A stretch of DNA of 13,586 bases from Spirochaetota bacterium (GTDB lineage: Bacteria > Spirochaetota > Spirochaetia > Treponematales > Breznakiellaceae): assembly GCA_023406985.1 (NCBI GenBank), contig JAEXTK010000094.1:1-13586 (forward strand). The letters run 5' to 3'. Below the pieces are notes generated by a model. That model saw only the letters and a list, made by a program, of their open reading frames with translations. It was not told the DNA's origin and did no database searches. This document shows, piece after piece, positions 6,458-13,585 of the stretch; position 1 is the first letter of the stretch; the number at the start of each line of letters is the position of its first letter. Position numbers and translations under genes: made by a program.

Positions 6458-8237
6458 GGAGGACCTCGGAACTCCGCGCGCGTTCGAGCTGCTGAAGACG
6501 GGCCGTTTCCGCGTAGAAACCGTCGCCGGCCGCGAGCTCCGCCGGTGTGCCGTACTCGGCCGCTTGCCCGCGGTCCAGCACCAGGACGGAGTCGGCGTGC
6601 TGGAGCGTGGAGACGCGGTGGGATACGATGATCGTCGTCTTCCCGCGCCGTTCCCGGACGAGGCGGGCCAGGATTCGCTCCTCCGTTTCCGCGTCCACCG
6701 CGGAGAGCGCGTCGTCGAGGATGAGGATATCTGGATCGCGGGCGGCCGCTCGGGAGATGGCGACCCGCTGTTTCTGTCCGCCGGATAAGGTGAGTCCCCG
6801 CTCCCCCACTACGGTGTTCCAGCCGTCCTTGAAATCGTCCAGGTCGCCCGCGATGGCCGAGAGCTCCGCTACGGCGCGCAGGCGATCCTCGTCGACGCCG
6901 GGGGCACCGTACGCGATATTGTTCCGTACCGAATCGGAGAACAAGTAGGTATCCTGCGGGGTCACGCCGAAAAGGGAACGCAGGTCGTGGAGATCCCAAT
7001 CCCGCACGTCGATGCCGTCCACGAATACGGCTCCCGCCGGCGGATCCAGGATCCGCGGCAGCAGGCGGAGCAGCGTCGATTTGCCGCTGCCGGTCCTTCC
7101 CAGGATTCCGAGCATGGAGCCGCGCGGGACCGCGAGCGACAAGCCCGATACGGCGGCGGTCCCGTCCGGATACGAAAAATCGAGGCCGCGGATCTCGATG
7201 GCTAGGGCCGACCGCGCTGCTTCCGGAGGTCGGGCGGCGGGGCTGGCCGGAGACGAGATTTCGGGGACGGTGGAAAGTATCTCGTTGACGCGCGCGAGGC
7301 TCGCGGCTCCGCGCTGCAGCATGTTGATGGTGAACCCGGCGCCCAGCATGGGCCAGATGAGCATCTGCAGGTAACTGAACATCGCCACGAGTTCACCGGG
7401 GCTCATGGCCCCTTCCACGACGCGCGATCCGCCGACCAACAGCAGGATGAGCGTCGTCAGGCCGGAGAGGAAGGAGATGAGCGGGAAGAAGAGGCCGAAG
7501 ATACGCACGAGGGCCATGTTGGCTTCCCGGTAATCGTCGTTCGCGTCGGCGAATTTCCGGGTGAACCACGCTTCCTTCACGAAAGATTTCACGACCCGGA
7601 TGCCCGCGAAGGACTCCTGGACCACGTCGCTCATGGACGAATAGGATTCCTGCGCGCGCTTGAACCGTTTACCCACCGCGTTGCCGAACGCGAGGATGAG
7701 CACGGTGATGACGGGCAAGGGCGCGATCGACAGGGCCGCCGTACGCGCGTCGTGGATGAACATGACGATCAGGATGGCGCTCGCCATGAGCGTTCCGTCC
7801 ACGAACGCGACGAGCCCCATACCGATGGCCATGCGCACCGCGTTCAGGTCGTTGGTGGCGCGGGCCATGAGGTCGCCGGTCTTGTTCTTCTGGTAGAAAC
7901 CGCTCGAAAGCAGCAGGAGATGCGCGAAGAGGCGGTCGCGCAGTTCCGTCTCGATGCGGCGGGACGAACCGTGGATGAAGTATCGCCAGAGGAAGCGTCC
8001 GACGGAGATGACGGCGGCCACGGCGATCATGCCGAGGCCGAGCCGGACGATGGAGGCGAGGCCGTAATTCCCGCCCGAGATGATATCGACGGCGCGCTTG
8101 ATGAATTGCGGGATGAGGATCTGGGCGCCGTCGACGATGGCGAGGAAGACGAACCCGATGGCGTATCGGTACCGATAGCGCTTGAGGTAGGAGCCTATCG
8201 TCCGAAATTCTTTGAGCGAGACGCCGCCGGTTTTCAT
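6450..8237 (-). CDS. ABC exporter subunit (MdlA-like, degenerate-site half)
   Basis: A 595-residue half-transporter with six membrane segments in the N-terminal 310 residues and a C-terminal ATPase domain: Walker A GRTGSGKST (380-388), Q-loop Gln428, canonical LSGGQ (484-488), Walker B ILILDD, H-loop His540. Asp509 replaces the catalytic Glu. The partner subunit has an altered signature motif, so one of the two composite ATP sites (this Walker A/B plus the partner's SSGQ) should hydrolyse poorly, while the other (partner Glu620 plus this LSGGQ) is intact. That is the usual arrangement of heterodimeric exporters. ATG 8237 is chosen because a TTG at 8258 would lie inside the promoter spacer and has no clear ribosome site. 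No Shine-Dalgarno precedes the ATG either, and the promoter places the transcript start at about the ATG. First gene of a three-gene unit. Confidence 0.92.
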   Translation of the reverse strand: MKTGGVSLKEFRTIGSYLKRYRYRYAIGFVFLAIVDGAQILIPQFIKRAVDIISGGNYGLASIVRLGLGMIAVAAVISVGRFLWRYFIHGSSRRIETELRDRLFAHLLLLSSGFYQKNKTGDLMARATNDLNAVRMAIGMGLVAFVDGTLMASAILIVMFIHDARTAALSIAPLPVITVLILAFGNAVGKRFKRAQESYSSMSDVVQESFAGIRVVKSFVKEAWFTRKFADANDDYREANMALVRIFGLFFPLISFLSGLTTLILLLVGGSRVVEGAMSPGELVAMFSYLQMLIWPMLGAGFTINMLQRGAASLARVNEILSTVPEISSPASPAARPPEAARSALAIEIRGLDFSYPDGTAAVSGLSLAVPRGSMLGILGRTGSGKSTLLRLLPRILDPPAGAVFVDGIDVRDWDLHDLRSLFGVTPQDTYLFSDSVRNNIAYGAPGVDEDRLRAVAELSAIAGDLDDFKDGWNTVVGERGLTLSGGQKQRVAISRAAARDPDILILDDALSAVDAETEERILARLVRERRGKTTIIVSHRVSTLQHADSVLVLDRGQAAEYGTPAELAAGDGFYAETARLQQLERARSSEVLHG

Positions 8238-8243
8238 AGTTCG

Positions 8244-8272
8244 ATAATAATAGAACAATCACCCAACGTCAA
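8244..8272 (-). promoter_or_regulatory. Sigma-70 promoter of the ABC exporter operon
   Basis: On the - strand, TTGACG (8267-8272) is followed after exactly 17 bases by TATTAT (8244-8249); each box matches consensus at 5 of 6 positions. It lies in the 61-base gap between the gene downstream of recN and the exporter. Transcription would normally begin 6-8 bases after the -10 box. That places +1 at or within a base or two of the A of ATG 8237, giving a leaderless or almost leaderless message. Confidence 0.75.
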
Positions 8273-8298
8273 CGAGCGAATGATCGGCGGGAGGCGGT

Positions 8299-9117
8299 TC
8301 ACGAAGGACGGCGGGAGGCGCCCTCGTCTTTTTTCTTTTGATCGGCCTCGAGCTTGGCGGACCAGATCTCCGCTTTCTTCTTGACGCTCTCCGCGTCTTC
8401 GCGATCGCCCACGAGCACGTGGATACGGCGCAAGGCGTTGAGGAAGGCTATGGCCATCTTGAAGTCGTCGAAGCGGTTCGTCGAAAGCTCGTACTTCTCC
8501 CGGTATCGATCGGCCGCCTGCATGAGGAGCTTCTTGACGGTCCTGAGGTGATACACGGTAACCTCGTAGTCCGCTGCGCGCGGATCGAGATTGGAGACCG
8601 CGTTCTTGAGGTCGAAGATATTCTTGGCCACCGCGGCGAAGCGGGCCTCGAGCTCCACGAAGGACCACTTCCACTTCGTATTGTCGCCGTAGGCGTCCTC
8701 GACCAGCCGGATACCGAGGCCGAGCTTGCGGATCAGCGCGTAGCGTTTGGTCGCGTCGAAGCTCGCGATCTCCGCGACTTTATCTTCATAATCCGCGAAC
8801 GCCGCGTCGACGAGGCCGGTGACGACCTCTTCCAGATAGATCACGCTCTTGTACAGGGCCTTGCGCGCCTCGTTGAGCGCCTCCTCGTTTTTTACGCCGA
8901 GCATGATGACGGACATGCCGTTCATGACCACGTAATTCGAGGCGAGATTCAGCATCTCGTCGGCCAGGTTGAGCCGCTTGTAGGCGGCCCCGTTCGCATC
9001 CTTGTCCATCACGCTGAGGATGCTCTTCTCCCGCAGGAGGTACCCCTCCGCGGCGGTCTTGTACCGGTTCGATTTTTCCAGGTAAATCCGTCGATCGTCG
9101 CTCGATATTTTTGGCAC
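8299..9117 (-). CDS. Unrecognised cytoplasmic alpha-helical protein encoded after recN
   Basis: A 272-residue protein that I do not recognise. It has no signal peptide or long hydrophobic segment. The composition suggests mostly long amphipathic helices rich in Lys, Glu, Ala and Leu. One central stretch contains WKWSF (149-153), and the C-terminal tail (about 247-272) is highly charged. No catalytic motif is evident. The GTG start at 9117 is preferred: it begins 4 bases after the recN stop and has GGAG 8 bases upstream, inside the recN end. A longer frame from 9237 would lie almost wholly within recN, and those extra 40 residues are Arg-rich shadow sequence. Tight spacing puts it in the nadK-recN transcript. 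I suspect a lineage-specific helper or structural protein; a link to recombination is only guilt by association. Confidence 0.8.
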   Translation of the reverse strand: MPKISSDDRRIYLEKSNRYKTAAEGYLLREKSILSVMDKDANGAAYKRLNLADEMLNLASNYVVMNGMSVIMLGVKNEEALNEARKALYKSVIYLEEVVTGLVDAAFADYEDKVAEIASFDATKRYALIRKLGLGIRLVEDAYGDNTKWKWSFVELEARFAAVAKNIFDLKNAVSNLDPRAADYEVTVYHLRTVKKLLMQAADRYREKYELSTNRFDDFKMAIAFLNALRRIHVLVGDREDAESVKKKAEIWSAKLEADQKKKDEGASRRPS

Positions 9118-9121
9118 GCGG

Positions 9122-10813
9122 TCAGCTCCGTTTTTGGTAGCGGGCGAGCAATTCGTCGGCGTGCGCCAAAGCGGCGTTGCCCGCGGCGTCGCCGGCGAGC
9201 ATGCGCGCGATCTCTTCCCTTCGTTTCTCCGCTGCAATGACCGAGAGGCTCGTCACCGTGCGTTCGCCCTCGACTTTCTTCGCCACCTTTAGATGATTAT
9301 CGGCACGAACGGCGATAGTCGCAAGATGCGTTATGCAAAAGATTTGTTTTGCCGTTCCCAGTCCCGCCAGGTGCTCGCCGACCGCGAGCGCGACCTCGCC
9401 GCCGATGCCGGTATCGATCTCGTCGAAGACGAGGGTCTCCACCGTATCGGCCGCGGCGAGCACGGTTTTCACCGCGAGCATGACGCGGGAAAGCTCGCCC
9501 CCCGAGGCGATGCGGACGAGCGGCCGCTCGCTCTCGCCGAGGTTCGGAGAGATGAGGAACTCGACGTCGTCCGAGCCCCACGGCCCGCAAACGCGGGCTG
9601 CGCCCTGCCCTTTGGGGGTGACGGAAATGGAGAACCGGGCCTTCGGCATACCGAGCGTGCCGAGTATGGCCGTGATTTTCGATCCCAGCGTCGCCGCGGC
9701 GGCCGAACGCTTGGCGCTCAGCTCGGCCGCCCGTTTGCCGACATCCCGCTCCAAGGCGGCGATTTCGGCCTCCAGGTTCGCCCGGTCCTCGGCGATGCGT
9801 TGGAGCGCGTCCATCTCCGCCTCGGCGTCGATCCGGTACTGGAGGACCGCATCCTCATCGGCTCCGTACTTCTTCTTGAGCCGATAGAGCACCGCGAGGC
9901 GTTCCTCCACCGCTTCCAAGCGCTGGGGATCGTAGCGGAGATCGTCCCGATAGGACCGCAGCTGGTCCGACGCGTCCTCGATCTCGTAAAAGAGGTCGGA
10001 TATCCGCCGGGCGGTCGCTTCCAAAGACGGATCGATGTTCGCCGCGCCCTCCGTTTGCGCCTTCGCCCGGCGCAATTGGGATAGGGAAGATAGCTCGTCC
10101 TCAAAGAGCGCGCCCGCGGCGCCGGAGACGAGCGCGGCGAGTTTCTCGAAATCGGCGAGCCGCTTCGCCTCCGCCTCAAGGCCGGCGCTCTCTCCGCTCT
10201 TGACCTCCGCCTTCGCGATCTCTTCCACCGCGTAGCCGAGGAGCTCGATGCGCTCGTCGCGGCCCCGCTCGGCCTCCGCGGCCGCCTCCGCCGCCTTTTT
10301 CTTCTCGGCGAGCGCCTGGAAGCGGGCGGTGAATTCGGCGACCTCGGATTCGATTCCCGCGAATCGATCCAGGTATTTGCGATGCGATTCGGCCTTCAGG
10401 AGGGCCTGGTGCTCGTGTTGGCCGTGTATGTCGAAGAGGAGCGCCGTGAATTCCGCCAGGTCGTTCCGCGTCACGGGGACGTCTTGAACGTAGGCGGATC
10501 CGCGGCCGTTGCGCTTGAGGGTTCGGCGTAGCAAGATCCTGCCGTCCTCGTTCCCGATATCGTGGGCGGCTAACCATTCGCCGACCTCGCCGTTGGCCGC
10601 GTCATACCTGATGACGGCCGCGACGCTGGCCTCCTCGCTTCCCGTACGCACGATATCCGTGTCGGCCTTGCCGCCGAGGAGGAAACTCAACGCGCCGACG
10701 ATGATCGATTTGCCGGCGCCGGTCTCGCCGGTGAGGATATTGAGGCCATCGTCGAATTCGACCGACAACCGATCGATGAGGGCATAGTCCTTGACGATGA
10801 GCTCTTCAAGCAT
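9122..10813 (-). CDS. recN: DNA repair protein RecN (SMC-like ATPase)
   Basis: A 563-residue SMC-family protein of the usual RecN length. The N-terminus LEELIVKDYALIDRLSVEF leads into Walker A GETGAGKS (29-36). Then come the HGQHEHQ segment (130-136) of the RecN Q-loop region, a paired coiled coil (about 155-375, rich in Ala, Glu, Arg and Lys), the ABC signature ASGGELS (436-442), Walker B LVFDEIDTGIGG (Asp464, Glu465), and THLA with switch His496. RecN acts on the nucleoid at double-strand breaks, bridging DNA ends before RecA-dependent repair. The ATG overlaps the nadK stop by 8 bases (ATGCTTGA), with GGGAGG about 5 bases upstream, so translation is probably coupled to nadK. I see no LexA-type site of its own. 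All catalytic motifs are intact. Confidence 0.97.
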   Translation of the reverse strand: MLEELIVKDYALIDRLSVEFDDGLNILTGETGAGKSIIVGALSFLLGGKADTDIVRTGSEEASVAAVIRYDAANGEVGEWLAAHDIGNEDGRILLRRTLKRNGRGSAYVQDVPVTRNDLAEFTALLFDIHGQHEHQALLKAESHRKYLDRFAGIESEVAEFTARFQALAEKKKAAEAAAEAERGRDERIELLGYAVEEIAKAEVKSGESAGLEAEAKRLADFEKLAALVSGAAGALFEDELSSLSQLRRAKAQTEGAANIDPSLEATARRISDLFYEIEDASDQLRSYRDDLRYDPQRLEAVEERLAVLYRLKKKYGADEDAVLQYRIDAEAEMDALQRIAEDRANLEAEIAALERDVGKRAAELSAKRSAAAATLGSKITAILGTLGMPKARFSISVTPKGQGAARVCGPWGSDDVEFLISPNLGESERPLVRIASGGELSRVMLAVKTVLAAADTVETLVFDEIDTGIGGEVALAVGEHLAGLGTAKQIFCITHLATIAVRADNHLKVAKKVEGERTVTSLSVIAAEKRREEIARMLAGDAAGNAALAHADELLARYQKRS

Positions 10814-11657
10814 CGGGGCCTCCCGACCAATTCAGTTTCGTCCTGAGTACGCGGTAGAACAGGTTCCGGTCGGAGGCCACGAGCCGGGCCTTATGCTCCG
10901 CCCGGCGCACGACGATCTTGTCGCCCGGCTCGAGCGGAACCACGATCTGGCCGTCCACGGTCAGCATGACCCCGCTCCGCTGGACTTCCTCCACCTGCAC
11001 GACGACGGTTTCGTGGGAAGGGATGACGATGGGTCGATTGGAAAGGGTGAACGGGCAGATGGGGTTGAGGATCATGGCTTCCATCTCGGGGTCGAGGATG
11101 GGACCTCCGGCGGCCACGGAGTATGCGGTGGACCCCGTCGGCGTGGCGACGATGAGCCCATCGGCGCGATACCGGCCGAACCTAAGGTTCTCGGTGCCCA
11201 CTTCAAGGCGGATGATTTTCGCGATTCCGGACGCCGAGACGACCGCGTCGTTGAGGTAGGTCCTCCGCAATAATTCTTTACCGCCCCGAACGACGGAAAC
11301 CTCGAGCATGATTCGCGCCGATACGCTCGCGGTTCCCCGGCGCCACGCGTCGTAGACCGGCCGCCAATCCTCGCGCTGCACCGCCGCGATGAACCCGAGC
11401 GTCCCGAGGTTTATCGGCAACACGGCGACGCCGCGGTCCGCCATGCACCGCGCCGCGTAGAGCACCGTCCCGTCGCCGCCGAGAGAAAAGGCCAGATCGA
11501 AATCGCCCGACGGAGGACTTTCCGGTTTTCCCTCAAAGGCGCATACGGTCACCGACACGCCGTCTTTTTGCAAGGAAGATCGGATATCCTCCATCAAGGA
11601 ACGCGAATCGTCCTTGTGCAAGTTGACGATGAGAAGGACCCGCCCGTGCCGCAGCAT
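10806..11657 (-). CDS. nadK: NAD kinase
   Basis: A 283-residue ATP-dependent NAD kinase making NADP in the cytoplasm. Diagnostic motifs are intact: GGDGT (60-64, with catalytic Asp62), NLGTLGFI (83-90), LND (135-137, NAD-binding Asn-Asp), and DGLIVATPTGSTAYS (166-180), which binds the nucleotide and shapes the active site. Length is normal for the bacterial family. The ATG at 11657 has AGGGAG 9 bases upstream. The gene starts 13 bases after the DegT-like stop and overlaps recN by 8 bases. Bacterial nadK-recN adjacency is common and supports both calls. No feature suggests an inactive enzyme. Confidence 0.97.
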   Translation of the reverse strand: MLRHGRVLLIVNLHKDDSRSLMEDIRSSLQKDGVSVTVCAFEGKPESPPSGDFDLAFSLGGDGTVLYAARCMADRGVAVLPINLGTLGFIAAVQREDWRPVYDAWRRGTASVSARIMLEVSVVRGGKELLRRTYLNDAVVSASGIAKIIRLEVGTENLRFGRYRADGLIVATPTGSTAYSVAAGGPILDPEMEAMILNPICPFTLSNRPIVIPSHETVVVQVEEVQRSGVMLTVDGQIVVPLEPGDKIVVRRAEHKARLVASDRNLFYRVLRTKLNWSGGPDA

Positions 11658-11670
11658 CGCGAACGGCTCC

Positions 11671-12693
11671 CTAGGGCAGCGTCGCGAGGACCTTGGCGAC
11701 CTTCGCGACCTGCGCTTTGCCGAGTCGCGGATAGAGGGGGAACAGGACCGTCCGCAACGCGAGGGAATTGGCGACGGGACAAGCGGCGACGTCCGCCCGT
11801 CCCGTGGCTACCGGAGTATCCGCGAACGCGGCTTCTGCCTCAACCTCTTTCTTGGCCGCGTAGGCTCGGACGTCTTTGGCGCCCGTCTCCAAAACTAGGG
11901 GAAACGCGTAATTGTTGTATTCGGTATCCCCGCCCTGGATGAGCCGGCGATGGCGCGTCCTGAGCGCGGCTTGGGTGTAGACCGCCGCGATCTCCTTCCT
12001 TTTTTCGAAATTACGCTCGGCTTCCTTGATTTGGACCAGCGCGAGGGCCGCGTTCATATCGGGCAGACGGTATTCGGCGGGTAGTTCGGCGTATTTCCGA
12101 AGCACCATCCCTTCCCGCCGTCCCGCGGCGTACAGGAGGGCTCCCCCGCCCGCCGTGAGCAGATCGCGCTCCTCCAAGCCGAGGATGGTGAAGACGCCGA
12201 AAGAACCGGCCCGCGTTTCGTACCAATGGGCGCCGTAGCTCTTGGAACAGTCTTCCACGACGGGAAGCCCCAATTCCGCGATGGCGGGGACGTCGGGGAC
12301 GATTCCGAGCGCATGATGGACGACGATCGCCCGGGTCGATTCCGAGAGCACCGCACGCACCGTCGCGGCGGTCATCGCGCCCGAGGATTCGTCAACGTCG
12401 CAATACACGGCGCGAAGGCGCAGCTCGTCCAGGACGACCGGATAGTAGGCGGGTGAGAGCGCTGATATCACCACGCCGCTCCCATCGCTCAGGTCGAGCG
12501 CGCGCAGCGCCAAGGTCAAGGCCGTAGCGGGGCTGCGCAGCGCGAGACAATAATCATATTCGATATGCTCGCGCGCGCTCTGGATGAGCCGCGAAAGTTG
12601 ATCGCCGGGACCGACGCGTTCCCCGACGAGTGTCGTCAGGACCGCGTCCATCTCCTTCCTTCGGATGGTCGGAGAATAGGATTCGATTTTCAT
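11671..12693 (-). CDS. DegT/DnrJ/EryC1/StrS-family aminotransferase-like protein lacking the catalytic lysine
   Basis: A 340-residue fold-type I PLP-enzyme relative. The framework is clear: VVEDCSKSYGA (145-155, Asp148 in the position that contacts the PLP ring nitrogen), AGSFGVF (162-168), AGGGAL (181-186), YRLPDMNAALALVQ (208-221), and a C-terminal PVANSLALRTVLFPLYPRLG segment typical of sugar aminotransferases. The family pattern SFHPTK...GEGG is here FTILGLEERDLLTAGGG, so the Lys that would form the Schiff base is replaced by Glu174 or nearby. The protein may therefore be a non-transaminating dehydratase-like, regulatory or structural member. ATG 12693 is preferred: GAGG lies 6 bases upstream and MKIESYSP fits the family N-terminus. 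An in-frame ATG at 12792 adds 33 residues with no family resemblance. Next gene is nadK after 13 bases. Sugar substrate unknown. Confidence 0.83.
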   Translation of the reverse strand: MKIESYSPTIRRKEMDAVLTTLVGERVGPGDQLSRLIQSAREHIEYDYCLALRSPATALTLALRALDLSDGSGVVISALSPAYYPVVLDELRLRAVYCDVDESSGAMTAATVRAVLSESTRAIVVHHALGIVPDVPAIAELGLPVVEDCSKSYGAHWYETRAGSFGVFTILGLEERDLLTAGGGALLYAAGRREGMVLRKYAELPAEYRLPDMNAALALVQIKEAERNFEKRKEIAAVYTQAALRTRHRRLIQGGDTEYNNYAFPLVLETGAKDVRAYAAKKEVEAEAAFADTPVATGRADVAACPVANSLALRTVLFPLYPRLGKAQVAKVAKVLATLP

Positions 12694-12866
12694 GCACTTC
12701 CTCGAAGTAACCCCGCGCGGCGTACCGTCCGCCGCGCGGAGCGTTGCCGGCAACACTAAACCGGCGAGGTCGGGGGCGTCTACGTACTCCACATCCGGAA
12801 CCGCAGCCTTTTCATGCGTTCATCACATTCTTCATCGAGGATCGGAAACACGGCCCCCAGAACAAA
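12694..12866 (-). promoter_or_regulatory. Intergenic region with strong hairpin and palindrome upstream of the DegT-like gene
   Basis: A 173-base gap. CCGCGCGGC (12713-12721) and GCCGCGCGG (12731-12739) form a perfect 9-base-pair hairpin about 20 bases before the ATG, just ahead of the ribosome site. GTTGCCGGCAAC (12743-12754) is a perfect 12-base palindrome. Neither has a U-rich tail, so they are not standard terminators. I see no convincing sigma-70 promoter and no terminator after cheW, so read-through from cheW is possible. Function unknown. Confidence 0.4.
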
Positions 12867-13346
12867 TCAACGGTTCAGCTCGCTGATCTTCTGCAATTCT
12901 TTCGGATTGAAGAGTTTTCGGATATCCAGAATGATGAGGTACCCATGATCCTGGTGAACCACGCCTTGGATGTACTCGGCCCCGATACCGGTCAGCATCT
13001 GCGGGGGCGGCTGGATCTTGTCCAATTCCACGGTCACCACGCGGGCGACCTTGTCGATGATGACTCCCAGCTTCATTCCGTCCAGATCGATGATGATGAA
13101 GCCGGAGAGCATCTCGTCGTCTTCACCGAGCAAGGGCTTTTTGAGATGGAAACGGCGGTGGAGATTGATGATGGGGATGATCTCGCTACGAAGGTTGAAA
13201 ATTCCCTCTACGTACGATGGAGCGTTCGGTATGGAACGGATATCCTGGACGCGGACTATCTCCTTCACGTCCATGATGTCGATCCCGTAAAGCTCTTCGC
13301 CAAGCTGGAACGTGACCAATTGATACTGATAGTCTTTTTCAGCCAT
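12867..13346 (-). CDS. cheW: Chemotaxis coupling protein CheW
   Basis: A 159-residue single-domain CheW, the adaptor that links chemoreceptors to the kinase CheA at the cell pole. Family landmarks appear in order: YQLVTFQLGEELYGIDI (8-24), VKEIVR (27-32), IPNAPSYVEGIFNLRS (39-54), IIPIINLHRRF (56-66), FIIIDLDGMKLGVIIDKV (83-100), YIQGVV (125-130) and LIILDIRKL (137-145). The usual NLRG has Ser54 instead of Gly; Arg53, needed for the CheA-receptor interface, is kept. It contains no CheY domain or receptor, so partners are encoded elsewhere. The ATG has AGGGAG 8 bases upstream. The gene lies downstream of a 5S rRNA gene with its own leader of about 120 bases; a 173-base gap separates it from the DegT-like gene. 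Confidence 0.96.
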   Translation of the reverse strand: MAEKDYQYQLVTFQLGEELYGIDIMDVKEIVRVQDIRSIPNAPSYVEGIFNLRSEIIPIINLHRRFHLKKPLLGEDDEMLSGFIIIDLDGMKLGVIIDKVARVVTVELDKIQPPPQMLTGIGAEYIQGVVHQDHGYLIILDIRKLFNPKELQKISELNR

Positions 13347-13397
13347 GTAGTATGCTCCCTTATCGGCACGCTCGTTCCTCGCGGCGCCGTTTAGGAT

Positions 13398-13426
13398 ACT
13401 TTACTATCGATCGGTGGTTTCTTCAA
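13398..13426 (-). promoter_or_regulatory. Possible sigma-70 promoter of cheW
   Basis: On the - strand, TTGAAG (13421-13426) and TAAAGT (13398-13403) are spaced by 17 bases; each box matches consensus at 4 of 6 positions. It would give a leader of about 45 bases before the AGGGAG ribosome site. It is the best-placed candidate in the gap but only moderately convincing. Confidence 0.4.
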
Positions 13427-13459
13427 GGCTAAATCAGCGAACGCAAATACCGAGAGGAT

Positions 13460-13473
13460 AAAAAAAAGCCTGG
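13460..13473 (-). terminator. T-run after 5S rRNA, probable rRNA operon terminator
   Basis: The 5S terminal helix GCCTGG/CCAGGC is followed immediately, on the - strand, by eight T residues (13460-13467) and then ATCC. No separate hairpin lies between the rRNA and the T-run, so helix I of the 5S RNA may itself serve as the terminator stem. The T-run is clear; the mechanism is inferred. Confidence 0.55.
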
Positions 13474-13585
13474 CGACTACCTACTTTCCCACACCTCGAG
13501 GGCGCAGTATCATCGGCGTGGGAGGGCTTGACTTCCGTGTTCGGAATGGGAACGGGTATGACTCCTCCACCATAATCACCAGGCA
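13468..13585 (-). rRNA. rrf: 5S ribosomal RNA
   Basis: About 118 bases on the - strand. The ends pair as TGCCTGG with CCAGGC (helix I). The conserved internal segments CCCATTCCGAACACGGAAGT and the GGTGTGGGAAAGTAGGT region are present in the expected order. The gene is complete in the window or nearly so. It marks the 3' end of an rRNA operon whose 16S and 23S genes would lie to the right, beyond the window. Confidence 0.95.

Noticed and set aside
8238..8258. TTG at 8258 as the start of the MdlA-like subunit
   Set aside because: It falls within the spacer of a near-consensus promoter, so it would be upstream of the predicted transcript start, and it lacks a clear ribosome site.
9118..9237. 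A longer start at 9237 for the protein downstream of recN
   Set aside because: The extra 40 residues lie inside the recN coding sequence in another frame and are Arg/Pro-rich. GTG 9117 has a well-placed GGAG.
12694..12792. A longer DegT-like protein starting at ATG 12792
   Set aside because: The extra 33 residues show no family similarity and run through a GC hairpin and a palindrome. The ATG at 12693 has a good ribosome site and a family-like N-terminus. Not fully excluded.
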